NCBI GenBank assembly: GCA_965662345.1
Contig: CBFIHE010000033.1
Span: 1 to 25,552 of the forward strand
Length of the DNA stretch: 25,552 nt
Direction of reading: 5' to 3'
From: UBA6049 sp965662345
GTDB taxonomy: Bacteria; Bacteroidota; Bacteroidia; Flavobacteriales_G; Salibacteraceae
Made by a program: the position numbers and the translations under genes. The notes below the pieces were generated by a model, which had not been told where the DNA came from, made no database searches, and worked only from the letters and a program-made list of their open reading frames with translations. Shown in pieces: positions 6,224 to 14,060 of this stretch (within the stretch, counting starts at the first letter, position 1; every line of letters starts with the position of its first letter).

Positions 6224-7498
6224 TTAAACCCTAAACCCCTCGATCGTTTTACGAATAATCTCAACGCACTCCATCAATTGGTCTTTGGTCATTACCAATG
6301 GTGGCGCAAAGCGAATAATGTTACCGTGTGTTGGTTTAGCCAACAAACCGTTCTCTGCCAGTTTCACACAAATGTCCCAAGCAGTAGAAGAATCTGGGTC
6401 ATCATCAATTACTACGGCATTCAACAACCCTTTACCTCTAACTTTTTTAATGATGGGGTTGTGCTCCCCTAGCTTTTCCATTTCACTTCGGAACATTTCA
6501 CCCAGTTCTCTCGCGTTCTGAGCTAGTTTCTCATCGCGAACTACTTCCAACGCTTCCATGGCCACTTTTGCCGCAATGGGATTACCTCCAAAGGTAGAAC
6601 CATGTTGCCCCGGGCGAATTACCATCATTATATCATCATCGGCAAGTACAGCAGATACAGGGTAAACTCCCCCACTCAATGCCTTGCCCAAAATGAGCAT
6701 ATCTGGTCTCACATAAGATTCTTGCTGCTCACAATGCCCTTGACACGTACAGTTGCCGCAAATGGCCAAAAGACTTCCGGTTCTAGCAATTCCGGTTTGA
6801 ATCTCATCTGCAATAAAAAGTACATTCTTGGCTTTACATAGCTCTGCAGCTTTCGCCATGTATTTATCAGATGGCACGTTTACTCCGGCCTCACCTTGAA
6901 TGGGTTCTACCAAAAACGCTACTACATGCTCATCTTCCAAGGCTTCTTGCAAAGCATCTACATCATCATACGGAATACGCACAAAACCTTTGGTATACGG
7001 TCCAAAATTCTCACGTGCATCTTGATCGTTACTGAAAGAAATTATAGTTGTGGTTCTTCCGTGAAAGTTATTCTCTGCTACAATGATCTTGGCTGTATTA
7101 GACTCAACGCCACGTTTCTCGTACCCCCACTTTCTGGCAATTTTTAATGCCGTCTCCACAGCCTCAGCTCCGGAATTCATGGGCAACACCTTATCAAAGC
7201 CAAAGTACTTAGTTACGTATTCCTCATACTTTCCCAACACATCGTTGTAAAACGCCCTGGAAGTAAGGGTAAGCGTTTCCGCTTGCTCTTTCATGGCACC
7301 TACAATACGCGGGTGACAATGACCTTGATTTACGGCAGAATATGCAGAAAGAAAATCATAGTACTGTTTACCCTCTACATCCCAAACGTGCACGCCATCG
7401 CCTTTGGCCAACACCACCGGGATTGGGTGGTAATTATGCGCTCCGTATTTATCTTCTAATGCTATGAGCTCTTTTGAGCTTAAAGTTGATTCTGCCAT
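6224..7498 (-). CDS. rocD: Ornithine--oxo-acid aminotransferase
   Basis: This 424-residue class III PLP-dependent aminotransferase converts ornithine and 2-oxoglutarate to glutamate semialdehyde and glutamate, linking arginine and proline metabolism. Family marks run in order: LEDKYGAHNYHPIPVVL at the N-terminus, FLSAYSAVNQGHCHPRI, MNSGAEAVETALKIARKWGY, ENNFHGRTT, FLVEPIQGEAGV, FIADEIQTGIARTG with Asp231 that contacts the PLP nitrogen, and ILGKALSGGVYPVSAVLA with the Schiff-base Lys272. STFGGNP and a normal C-terminal domain follow. Right after GIARTGSLLA a short insert, ICGNCTCQGHCEQQ (246-259), carries four cysteines (C-x2-C-x-C-x3-C). A good Bacteroidota promoter lies upstream and a strong terminator downstream, so it is probably monocistronic. 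Confidence 0.95.
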   Translation of the reverse strand: MAESTLSSKELIALEDKYGAHNYHPIPVVLAKGDGVHVWDVEGKQYYDFLSAYSAVNQGHCHPRIVGAMKEQAETLTLTSRAFYNDVLGKYEEYVTKYFGFDKVLPMNSGAEAVETALKIARKWGYEKRGVESNTAKIIVAENNFHGRTTTIISFSNDQDARENFGPYTKGFVRIPYDDVDALQEALEDEHVVAFLVEPIQGEAGVNVPSDKYMAKAAELCKAKNVLFIADEIQTGIARTGSLLAICGNCTCQGHCEQQESYVRPDMLILGKALSGGVYPVSAVLADDDIMMVIRPGQHGSTFGGNPIAAKVAMEALEVVRDEKLAQNARELGEMFRSEMEKLGEHNPIIKKVRGKGLLNAVVIDDDPDSSTAWDICVKLAENGLLAKPTHGNIIRFAPPLVMTKDQLMECVEIIRKTIEGFRV

Positions 7499-7514
7499 CT
7501 TCTCTTGTTTGCTA

Positions 7515-7545
7515 CAAATCTACAAAGCACCTTACGAGTCCACAA
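7515..7545 (-). promoter_or_regulatory. Bacteroidota-type promoter of rocD
   Basis: On the minus strand the region reads GGTTG (-33, TTG at 7543-7545), 20 nt of spacer, then TAGATTTG (-7, 7515-7522). Both boxes and their spacing fit the TTTG / TAnnTTTG consensus. The -7 box ends 16 nt before the ATG at 7498. Confidence 0.7.
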
Positions 7546-7592
7546 CCCAAAATTAGCTTGGTTCGGAATGTATCCACAATCGTGTTTCACGT

Positions 7593-7600
7593 TACTTTCG
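7593..7600 (+). promoter_or_regulatory. Possible -7 element of the rlmD-like gene
   Basis: TACTTTCG departs from TAnnTTTG at one base and ends 4 nt before the ATG, which would give a very short or absent leader. No -33 box was found, so this is weak alone; it is listed because the same TTCG variant recurs at three other gene starts. Confidence 0.3.
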
Positions 7601-7604
7601 CAGC

Positions 7605-9047
7605 ATGAAAAGAGGCGATAAAATTGAAGTTACCATACAAGACTTGGCTTTTGGCGGCAAAGGAATAGCCCGCGTTGGCGAAGAAGGGTATGTGGTGTTT
7701 GTACCCAATACCATTCCAGGCCAAACTGTTAAATGCAGATTGATTAAGAAGCGTAAAAAACACGCAGAAGGCAAGCTCTTAGAGGTAATTACGCATAGCG
7801 ATGAAGAAACGCCCATAGATTTCCAACCCATACCTGGGGCTCCCTATGCCACTTGGCCCATTGAAAAGCAACGTGCACATAAACAGCAAAGCACCTTTGA
7901 ACTTTTTAAACGCATTGGAAACGAGCCTGAGATTGAAGCGCTTTTTGATGAATTCATTGCCTCCCCAGCAGATTGGCATTACCGCAATAAAATGGAGTAT
8001 AGCTTCTCTACCGTTCGGTATGATTTAACCGATAATGGAGAATACGATGAACCCGCATTGGGGTTTAAGCACCGCGGACAATGGCTGGCCGTGGAAAATA
8101 TGGATGCTGATTCTGGACTTTTTGACAAACAAATTGAAGATGGAATAAAACACATTAGAAAATGGTGCGAAGCGAGTGAACTTCCGTTTTGGCATCCAGC
8201 AAGACATCACGGGTTTTACCGGTTCCTCACTTTTAGAAAGAGTTTCTCTACCGAAAAAATCTTGATGAATCTCACCACTTCGGGTAGTCATTTGGCAGAA
8301 TTCGATAAAGAAGCCTTCGTAAAGCGCTGCCTAGAACTCTTCGGAGATCGATTGGCGGGAATCATTCAAACCATCAACAACTCCACGGGAGACCGCACCA
8401 TGGATGAACCCGATGATGTTTTCCAACTTTACGGTGCACCCGTCATTCACGACACCCTCTTGAGCCTTGATTTTGAAATAAGTATGCGTAGTTTCTTTCA
8501 GCCCAATCCGCAGGCAGCGCAGTTGCTTTATCAAAAAGCCATAGACTATGTATTCTTAAACCGCAATAAAGAAGAGAAAGAGGTGGTGATGGATCTCTTT
8601 TGCGGAACGGGAACCATAGGTCAGATTTTGGCCAAACAAAGCTCAGGTGCGAAAGAGATTATTGGGGTAGACATTATTCCAGAGGCCATTGAAAACGCCA
8701 AAGAAAATGCCAAGCGAAACGGCTTAGAAGGTTTGAATTTCTTTGCAGCCGATGTAGGCAAGTTCTTGTACAATTACCCTGAATACAGAGGCAAAATCAA
8801 TACCATAGTGCTAGACCCACCCAGGGGAGGAATTGCTCCAAAAACGCTCAAAAAAATTATTGCTTTGGGCGCAAAGCGGATTGTTTATGTAAGTTGTAAT
8901 CCAGCAACGCAAGCCAGAGATGCTAATGATTTGCGCGAAGCTGGGTACGTTTTGGATAAAATTAGCATGGTAGATCAATTTCCGCACACTTCGCACATTG
9001 AGACCGTAGCTCTGTTTAATCAGTATGAAAAAAGCAACATTAAATAA
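7605..9047 (+). CDS. rlmD: RlmD/RumA-family 23S rRNA (uracil-5-)-methyltransferase lacking Fe-S cysteines
   Basis: This 480-residue protein is a class I SAM-dependent RNA m5U methyltransferase. An N-terminal TRAM domain (about 1-62: IEVTIQDLAFGGKGIARV...VFVPNTIPGQ) is followed by a central domain and a Rossmann domain with the SAM motif VVMDLFCGTGTIG (about 327-338), VLDPPRGGI (402-410) and the catalytic Cys431 in YVSCNPATQARD; ETVALF closes it. In E. coli RlmD a C-x5-C-x2-C motif after TRAM plus a fourth Cys binds a 4Fe-4S cluster. Here that stretch (71-88, FQPIPGAPYATWPIEKQ) has none, and the fourth site reads NMDADSGL. The target uridine is therefore uncertain. It overlaps the next gene by 23 nt. 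Confidence 0.85.
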   Translation: MKRGDKIEVTIQDLAFGGKGIARVGEEGYVVFVPNTIPGQTVKCRLIKKRKKHAEGKLLEVITHSDEETPIDFQPIPGAPYATWPIEKQRAHKQQSTFELFKRIGNEPEIEALFDEFIASPADWHYRNKMEYSFSTVRYDLTDNGEYDEPALGFKHRGQWLAVENMDADSGLFDKQIEDGIKHIRKWCEASELPFWHPARHHGFYRFLTFRKSFSTEKILMNLTTSGSHLAEFDKEAFVKRCLELFGDRLAGIIQTINNSTGDRTMDEPDDVFQLYGAPVIHDTLLSLDFEISMRSFFQPNPQAAQLLYQKAIDYVFLNRNKEEKEVVMDLFCGTGTIGQILAKQSSGAKEIIGVDIIPEAIENAKENAKRNGLEGLNFFAADVGKFLYNYPEYRGKINTIVLDPPRGGIAPKTLKKIIALGAKRIVYVSCNPATQARDANDLREAGYVLDKISMVDQFPHTSHIETVALFNQYEKSNIK

Positions 9048-9627
9048 AGATTACTGGCAAAGCCGATGGCAGTCTAACCAAACGGGTTGGGATATTGGAT
9101 ATGCATCGCCTCCATTGGCAGCATATGTAGACCAATTGAAAGAGAAGGATGCGCACATATTGGTACCTGGGTGTGGGAATGCCCACGAAGCAGAGCATCT
9201 GTACAATCGCGGGTTCACCAACTTTAAGGTTTTGGATATTTCAGAAGATCCATTGGAGCAATTGCAAGAACGTTTACCAGGCCTTAAAAACGACCAATTA
9301 ATTTGTTCAGATTTCTTTCACCATGAAGGAGCGTATGATTTAATCTTAGAGCAAACATTTTTTTGCGCTATAGACCCCGTTTTACGCAGTGAGTATGTTA
9401 AACATGCATCGGCACTGCTGAAGCCAGAAGGAAAATTAGCTGGTTTATTGTGGAGTGTACCGTTGAATGAAGCACATCCTCCTTTTGGCGGTAACGCTGC
9501 GGAATATGAAGAATTATTCTCTCCCTATTTTGAAATTGAAACCATGGAAACAGCTCATAATTCCATTTCTCCTCGAGCTGGCAGAGAACTTTTCGTCATC
9601 TTCAAGAAACGTGTTGAGGCGGAATAG
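9025..9627 (+). CDS. TPMT-family SAM-dependent methyltransferase
   Basis: This 200-residue protein matches the thiopurine/thiol S-methyltransferase family. Marks in order are WQSRWQSNQTGWDIGYASPPL near residues 11-31, the SAM-binding ILVPGCGNAHEAEHL (about 45-59), FKVLDISEDPLEQL, ICSDFFHHEGAYDLILEQTFFCAIDP, a very characteristic segment of the family, and ALLKPEGKLAGLLW. Bacterial relatives methylate small thiols, selenium or tellurium compounds, or thiocyanate; the natural substrate here cannot be read from sequence. It starts inside the end of the rlmD-like gene (23-nt overlap, different frame), so translation is probably coupled, and the PyrR-like gene follows after 25 nt. Confidence 0.85.
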   Translation: MKKATLNKDYWQSRWQSNQTGWDIGYASPPLAAYVDQLKEKDAHILVPGCGNAHEAEHLYNRGFTNFKVLDISEDPLEQLQERLPGLKNDQLICSDFFHHEGAYDLILEQTFFCAIDPVLRSEYVKHASALLKPEGKLAGLLWSVPLNEAHPPFGGNAAEYEELFSPYFEIETMETAHNSISPRAGRELFVIFKKRVEAE

Positions 9628-9628
9628 A

Positions 9629-9636
9629 TATTTTTG
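9629..9636 (+). promoter_or_regulatory. Possible -7 element before the PyrR-like gene
   Basis: TATTTTTG fits TAnnTTTG and lies 16 nt before the ATG at 9653, just past the upstream stop codon. No -33 box is apparent, so cotranscription with the upstream pair is equally possible. Confidence 0.35.
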
Positions 9637-9652
9637 AGGTAAATAAACCGTT

Positions 9653-10153
9653 ATGACCGACAGAACCCTTGTACTCAATCACACGCAAATCAGTCAGAAA
9701 ATAACAAGAATTGCGCATCAAGTAATGGAAAAAAATACGGAAGTTGATGAGCTAATCGTAGTGGGTATCACTCCTCGTGGTTCTGAGTTAGCCAAGCGTA
9801 TCAAGTCTATTTTAGACGAGATTGCTACGGGTAAGGTCTATTATTTTGACTTAACGATTAATAAAGAGGAGCCGCTTAAGCATTCCATTGTTTGTGATTT
9901 GAATCCAGAGTTGGCATCTGGTAAAACTGTGTTGTTGGTTGATGATGTCTTAAACACGGGTAAAGCATTGATGTACGCGGCTAAATACCTGCTAAACTTT
10001 AACCTAAACGGCCTGCAAACAGCAACTCTTATAGATCGTATGCATAGGAATTACCCTATTAGAGCAGACTACAATGGGCTTAGTTTAGCAACTACCATTC
10101 AAGAGCACATACAGGTAGAATTTGGAGAAGAAGACAGTGCTTGGCTTTCTTAG
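9653..10153 (+). CDS. PyrR-like phosphoribosyltransferase
   Basis: This 166-residue type I phosphoribosyltransferase has the PRPP-binding loop VLLVDDVLNTGKALMYA (about 93-109), in which two acidic residues precede the T-G-K turn, and an N-terminal IVVGITPRGSELAKRI strand-loop typical of PyrR. PyrR proteins are uracil phosphoribosyltransferases, and in Firmicutes they also attenuate pyr mRNA. In this window there is no pyrimidine operon and no visible pyr leader, so a regulatory role is not supported; a salvage enzyme or simply a PRPP-binding protein is possible. Its last codon overlaps the stop codon of the opposing shikimate kinase gene by 4 nt. Confidence 0.75.
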   Translation: MTDRTLVLNHTQISQKITRIAHQVMEKNTEVDELIVVGITPRGSELAKRIKSILDEIATGKVYYFDLTINKEEPLKHSIVCDLNPELASGKTVLLVDDVLNTGKALMYAAKYLLNFNLNGLQTATLIDRMHRNYPIRADYNGLSLATTIQEHIQVEFGEEDSAWLS

Positions 10154-10662
10154 CCTAGTTGAGCCACTAGAGAATTTATATCTACACTCAACCCAGAAAT
10201 GGTGTAGTTACTTCTTGTGTAAAAACCTTCTCGCTCTTTCAACAGGTGAGCTAATAACACTTGTTGATCTTCTTTAGATTTACCAGCAAACATGGGCCTG
10301 TTATTCGGCTTAGATAACAAACGCTGATGCAATGCTTTCACTGGCATTTCTAAGTAAACTACAATCCCATTTTGAAGCATGTAATCCATGTTTTGGTGAA
10401 AGCAGGGAGCTCCACCCCCAGTTGAAACTATTGGAGTGTTTTGTAAATCCAATTCGCGTAATAGGTCTGCCTCTAACCTTCTAAAATGAGATTCTCCATG
10501 TGTGCCAAAAATCTCTGGAATATCAGCATCAGCTTTGCGTTCAATTTCTGCATCTAAATCTATGTGGACCGCATTAAACCTTGCTGCCAATTTCTTACCA
10601 ACAGTAGTTTTTCCGCTGCCTGGCATGCCTACCAAGAAAACCGTTTGCGTACGTTTGTACAT
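10150..10662 (-). CDS. aroK: Shikimate kinase
   Basis: This 170-residue P-loop kinase phosphorylates shikimate to shikimate 3-phosphate in aromatic amino-acid synthesis. The Walker A loop is GMPGSGKT (12-19), the shikimate-binding Asp sits in HIDLD (33-37), FRRLE (60-64) carries the substrate Arg, STGGGAP (80-86) is the Gly-rich motif, and NNRPMF supplies the lid arginine. The frame is open 30 codons further upstream, but the ATG at 10662 gives the normal start (MYKRTQTVFLVGMPG), and the extension would run across the opposing gene's start and the promoter. It ends tail to tail within the PyrR-like gene with a 4-nt overlap. Confidence 0.93.
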   Translation of the reverse strand: MYKRTQTVFLVGMPGSGKTTVGKKLAARFNAVHIDLDAEIERKADADIPEIFGTHGESHFRRLEADLLRELDLQNTPIVSTGGGAPCFHQNMDYMLQNGIVVYLEMPVKALHQRLLSKPNNRPMFAGKSKEDQQVLLAHLLKEREGFYTRSNYTISGLSVDINSLVAQLG

Positions 10663-10672
10663 GAGGAAAATG

Positions 10673-10690
10673 TATCTTCGTTCAAAGGTA
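10673..10690. promoter_or_regulatory. Facing -7 elements between aroK and the GNAT-like gene
   Basis: On the minus strand 10683-10690 reads TACCTTTG, a match to TAnnTTTG placed 20 nt before the aroK ATG. On the plus strand 10673-10680 reads TATCTTCG, a one-base variant 24 nt before the ATG at 10705, with TTTG at 10654-10657 at a short 15-nt spacing. The two boxes are 2 nt apart, so the promoters would compete for polymerase. Confidence 0.5.
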
Positions 10691-10704
10691 TAGCAGTAAT
10701 CTGA

Positions 10705-11916
10705 ATGAGACCGATTGAAGTTCAATCTAAGCAAGACATTAAAGCCTTTCATGCGCTACCGTTTGCAATTTACCGAAACGATAAAGCATGGATTCCACAT
10801 TTAAAACAAGATGTAGAAAAGGTTTTTGACCCCAAGCAAAACAAGTTTTTTAGACATGGTGAGGCCGTTCGTTGGTTACTCAAAGACGACAACGGAAAGG
10901 TAATTGGTAGGGTTGCGGCATTCATACACACCAAAACGGCCAAATCTTTTAAGCAACCTACGGGCGGAATGGGCTTTTTTGAGTGTATTGAAGACCAAGA
11001 GGCTGCATTCTTGTTGTTTGATACTTGCAAGCAGTGGCTAGAGGAACGTGGTATGGAAGCCATGGATGGTCCCATCAACTTTGGAGAGAAAGATAAGTTC
11101 TGGGGTCTTCTTACAGAAAACTTTGTGGACCCTCCCTATTACGGTCAAAATTACAATCCAGAATACTATAAAACCTTTTTTGAGGCCTATGGATTCAACG
11201 TGTACTACCACCAGTTAGTCTTTCATCGTGATTATCAAGGTGATCTTCAAGAAGTATTTGTTGAAAGGGCAAATCGAGTACTTGCCAACCCCAAATACGA
11301 AATAAGACAAGTTGAAAAAAACAACGTTGAGAAATATGCCTTAGACTTCCATAGAGTTTACAACCGGGCTTGGGCTACACATACTGGGTTTCCTGGTATG
11401 ACAAAAACACAATGCTTGGCACTTATGAACCAAGTGAAACCTATCTTAGATGAAAATCTCATCTACTTTGCTTATTATGAAGGAGTTGCCGTTGGTTTTT
11501 ACATGGCTTTACCAGAGCTGAACCAAGTATTTAGGTATGTGAACGGTAACTTTAATTGGTTAGGGAAACTAAAGTTTCTTTGGTATTTCAAAGTGCTCAA
11601 GGTAGTTGACACCTCTTTTGGAGTAGCCTTTGGAATTGACCCAGATCATCAAGGAAAAGGTGTTGAAGGTGCTATTTTTCAAACGTATGAGAAGCACATT
11701 AAACCATACCCTAATAGATATAAAAACTTGATTATTACTTGGATTGGTGATTTCAATCCAAAAATGATTCGAATTATTGAAAACTTAGGGGCAACCGAGT
11801 TTAGACGTATGGCCACCTATCGTAAACTCTTTGATTCTGATGCACCTTTTGAACGTGCACCCATTATTGGATTAAAGAAGAATAGATCAGAAACCGAAAA
11901 GAAGGAAAAAAGTTAG
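10705..11916 (+). CDS. GNAT-like protein related to YghO
   Basis: This 403-residue protein resembles the uncharacterised YghO-type group, recognised by the opening IEVQSKQDIKAFHALPFAIYRND..WIPHLK, then an N-x-FF motif (NKFFRHGEAVRWLL) and GKVIGRVAAFIH, which reads like the central strand and turn of a GNAT acyltransferase. The second half has another acyltransferase-like part with the acyl-CoA loop-like segment FGIDPDHQGKGVEGAIFQTYE, then NLIITWIGDFNPKMIRIIENLGATEFRRMATYRKLF. Acyl transfer is likely from the fold, but donor and acceptor are unknown. The C-terminus is a short Lys/Glu-rich tail. It is divergent from aroK, and tRNA-Lys follows. Confidence 0.65.
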   Translation: MRPIEVQSKQDIKAFHALPFAIYRNDKAWIPHLKQDVEKVFDPKQNKFFRHGEAVRWLLKDDNGKVIGRVAAFIHTKTAKSFKQPTGGMGFFECIEDQEAAFLLFDTCKQWLEERGMEAMDGPINFGEKDKFWGLLTENFVDPPYYGQNYNPEYYKTFFEAYGFNVYYHQLVFHRDYQGDLQEVFVERANRVLANPKYEIRQVEKNNVEKYALDFHRVYNRAWATHTGFPGMTKTQCLALMNQVKPILDENLIYFAYYEGVAVGFYMALPELNQVFRYVNGNFNWLGKLKFLWYFKVLKVVDTSFGVAFGIDPDHQGKGVEGAIFQTYEKHIKPYPNRYKNLIITWIGDFNPKMIRIIENLGATEFRRMATYRKLFDSDAPFERAPIIGLKKNRSETEKKEKS

Positions 11917-11924
11917 GCTTCAAC

Positions 11925-11954
11925 TTTGCCGATTATCAAATAGACTTATATTTG
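11925..11954 (+). promoter_or_regulatory. Promoter of tRNA-Lys
   Basis: TTTG (11925-11928), an 18-nt spacer and TATATTTG (11947-11954) form the best Bacteroidota-type promoter in the window. The -7 box ends 19 nt before the tRNA 5' end, leaving a short leader for RNase P. Confidence 0.8.
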
Positions 11955-11973
11955 CACTCCCTTACAAAAAGGA

Positions 11974-12046
11974 GACTCGGTAGCTCAGCTGGTAGAGCAC
12001 AACACTTTTAATGTTGGGGTCCTGGGTTCGAACCCCAGCCGAGTCA
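11974..12046 (+). tRNA. tRNA-Lys (anticodon TTT)
   Basis: The 73-nt sequence folds as a standard cloverleaf: acceptor GACTCGG/CCGAGTC, a D-arm GCTC/GAGC, anticodon stem CAACA/TGTTG with loop CTTTTAA (anticodon 12007-12009), a five-base variable loop, and a T-arm CTGGG-TTCGAAC-CCCAG. The discriminator base is A12046. The 3' CCA is not encoded (the genome reads ACAAAA), as for ssrA here. Confidence 0.97.
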
Positions 12047-12055
12047 CAAAAGGGC

Positions 12056-12085
12056 AAAAAGCAGCTTCGCAAGAGCTGCTTTTTT
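12056..12085 (+). terminator. Intrinsic terminator after tRNA-Lys
   Basis: AAAAAGCAGCT pairs with AGCTGCTTTTT (11 bp) around a 7-nt loop and runs into six T residues. It begins 10 nt after the tRNA. From here to 12185 I see nothing else recognisable. Confidence 0.9.
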
Positions 12086-12197
12086 CGTTTCATACTAACT
12101 CTACCACTTATCAAGATTCTGCGCTTAGGACACACTCAAATAAGCCGCACATCCATCCCTTTTTCCGTGTATCCATACTTAGACTTACATTCGTTAC

Positions 12198-13247
12198 ATG
12201 TTCAAACAAAAGCATCGCATTTATTGGTACCTCCAACTTTTTGGTTGGCTAGTTTATGTGCTTTTGGCAGGTGTACTAAATAAGGTTACTGGTAAAACTT
12301 TAACGGCTGAACTGATCACCACGCTTTTCTTAGTCTTCACCATAGGTATTGTAAGTTCACATTTATACAGAACTACCATTCAGCGATTGGGGTGGGCAAA
12401 ACTTGGTCTACTCAAACTCGTTCCTCGTGTGCTCATAGGCTCTGCACTTTTTTCTGTGTTATTTGAACTGCTGTATTTTCTATTCACTGGGCTATTTATT
12501 AAAGGCGGATTAAACGCGGTAAAACCAGTTGAGTTGTTCACTGAATGGCTAAACTGGAGTATTCTTTACCTTATTTGGTCACTAATCTACTTTGCTTTCC
12601 ACTTTTTTGAACGCTATAAAGATGAAGAAATAAAGAATCTGCTTTGGGAAGCCAGCAAGAATGAAATTGAACTTAACAAACTCAAATCGCAGCTCAATCC
12701 GCACTTCATTTTCAACTCTATGAATATCATACGCGCACTGGTAGATGAAGATCCAGATAAAGCCAAGAAAAGTATTACTCAGCTTTCTAATATCCTTCGT
12801 AAAACGCTACAGATGGGCAAGCATAAAACCGTGAGTTTTGAAGATGAAATGAAGGTTGTAATGGATTACCTGGAACTTGAAAAGGCAAGATTTGAAGAAC
12901 GATTGGTTTGTGAAAGCAACATCGCTCCTGGCTCAGAAAAATATCAAGTACCTGTTCTAATGATCCAAACTTTAGTTGAAAACGGGATCAAACACGGGGT
13001 TTCTCAGCTGCCAGAAGGGGGCAAAATAACCTTGAGCACTAAGATTGAAGACAGTACACTTCATATACGCATTATAAACAGTGGCAGATTAAAGACCTTA
13101 AAAAGCAAAGACTCTGGCTTTGGTTTGGTCAATACTAAACAGCGCCTGCAGTTGCTTTACGGCAGCCATGCATCACTCAAGATTAATGACCTAAATAACG
13201 GAACAGTAGCCACCGAGGTGGTAATTCCCAAAGACCTAATTGTTTAA
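12198..13247 (+). CDS. Sensor histidine kinase, LytS/YehU-like (His_kinase family)
   Basis: This 349-residue membrane kinase has about four transmembrane segments (roughly 9-27, 37-55, 78-100 and 118-138), a short cytoplasmic coil, then the His_kinase domain with the phosphoacceptor His169 in LKSQLNPHFIFNSMNIIRA. The ATP-binding half shows the N box TLVENGIKHGV and the Gly-rich GFGLVNTKQRL. There is no separate extracytoplasmic sensor domain, so any signal is sensed in the membrane. It pairs with the LytTR regulator 3 nt downstream. A possible -7 element TACATTCG lies at 12186-12193, only 4 nt before the ATG. The stimulus is unknown. Confidence 0.92.
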   Translation: MFKQKHRIYWYLQLFGWLVYVLLAGVLNKVTGKTLTAELITTLFLVFTIGIVSSHLYRTTIQRLGWAKLGLLKLVPRVLIGSALFSVLFELLYFLFTGLFIKGGLNAVKPVELFTEWLNWSILYLIWSLIYFAFHFFERYKDEEIKNLLWEASKNEIELNKLKSQLNPHFIFNSMNIIRALVDEDPDKAKKSITQLSNILRKTLQMGKHKTVSFEDEMKVVMDYLELEKARFEERLVCESNIAPGSEKYQVPVLMIQTLVENGIKHGVSQLPEGGKITLSTKIEDSTLHIRIINSGRLKTLKSKDSGFGLVNTKQRLQLLYGSHASLKINDLNNGTVATEVVIPKDLIV

Positions 13248-13250
13248 ATC

Positions 13251-13991
13251 ATGATTAGAACACTTATTGTAGATGACGAACGTTTAGCTCGCCAAGAATT
13301 AAGAAAGCTGTTGGCCAATCACGCAAAGATTAATGTGATTGAAGAGGCTAGCAACGCAATGGAAGCCAAAGAAAAAATTGAAGAGCAAAGACCAGATTTG
13401 GTTTTCTTGGATATTCAGATGCCTGGAAAAAATGGATTTGAAATGCTTGAGGATTTAGATTATACGCCTGAAGTTATTTTTGTTACTGCCTATGATGAAT
13501 ACGCCCTTAAGGCATTTGAAGTTTCAGCTCTAGATTACATCTTAAAGCCCGTGGAAGATACCAGACTGGAAGAATCTTTAGAAAGGGCTACAAAAGAGAT
13601 AGAAAAACGCAAGAAACAAGCAGATGATACCAACCTCAACGTATCTGATGAATTATTGAGAGAAACTGATCAAGTTTTTGTTAAAGACGGAGACCGATGC
13701 TGGTTTGTTACACTTAAAGATATTCGGTTGTTTGAGTCTGAAGGAAACTATGTAAGGGTATACTTTGATGATAATAAGCCTCTTATACTGCGCTCTTTGA
13801 ACAATTTAGATAAGCGATTAGACTCCAAATCTTTTTTTAGAGCGAATAGGAAACACATTATCAATTTGAAATGGGTAAATGAAATAGAAACTTGGTTCAA
13901 TGGTGGACTACTAGTGATTTTGAAAGACGACAAGAAGATTGAAATTTCTAGAAGACAAGCCGTAAAGTTTAAAGAAATGATGAGCCTGTAA
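13251..13991 (+). CDS. LytTR-family response regulator
   Basis: This 246-residue regulator has an N-terminal receiver domain (about 1-120) with the acidic pair Asp8/Asp9, the phosphorylation site Asp54 in LVFLDIQMPG, a Thr79 switch position and Lys99 in DYILKPV. A charged linker follows, then a LytTR DNA-binding domain (about 140-246: VFVKDGDRCWFVTLKDIRLFESEGNYVRVY to FFRANRKHIINLKWV and ISRRQAVKFKEM). LytTR proteins bind pairs of direct repeats in promoters. It is cotranscribed with the kinase gene upstream, with 3 nt between them. Targets are unknown; no obvious LytTR-type repeat pair was seen nearby. Confidence 0.94.
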   Translation: MIRTLIVDDERLARQELRKLLANHAKINVIEEASNAMEAKEKIEEQRPDLVFLDIQMPGKNGFEMLEDLDYTPEVIFVTAYDEYALKAFEVSALDYILKPVEDTRLEESLERATKEIEKRKKQADDTNLNVSDELLRETDQVFVKDGDRCWFVTLKDIRLFESEGNYVRVYFDDNKPLILRSLNNLDKRLDSKSFFRANRKHIINLKWVNEIETWFNGGLLVILKDDKKIEISRRQAVKFKEMMSL

Positions 13992-14032
13992 GGCTGAAGA
14001 AGGTTAACAGCGGAATCTATTACGTACAAAAA

Positions 14033-14060
14033 GAAAAGCCCTGATTCCTCAGGGCTTTTC
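14033..14060 (+). terminator. Intrinsic terminator after the two-component pair
   Basis: GAAAAGCCCTGA pairs perfectly with TCAGGGCTTTTC (12 bp) around a TTCC loop, 41 nt after the regulator stop. It may work on both strands, and so could also stop the serine-hydrolase transcript arriving from the right. Confidence 0.88.

Noticed and set aside
9653..10153. PyrR-style RNA attenuator
   Set aside because: No pyrimidine operon and no pyr-leader-like hairpins are present around the gene.
10663..10752. Longer aroK start at 10752
   Set aside because: It would extend across the opposing gene's start and the promoter boxes, and adds 30 residues that do not resemble shikimate kinase.
12011..12283. Open frame running from tRNA-Lys into the kinase gene
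   Set aside because: It starts inside the tRNA, crosses the terminator and is out of frame with the kinase, with low-complexity sequence.
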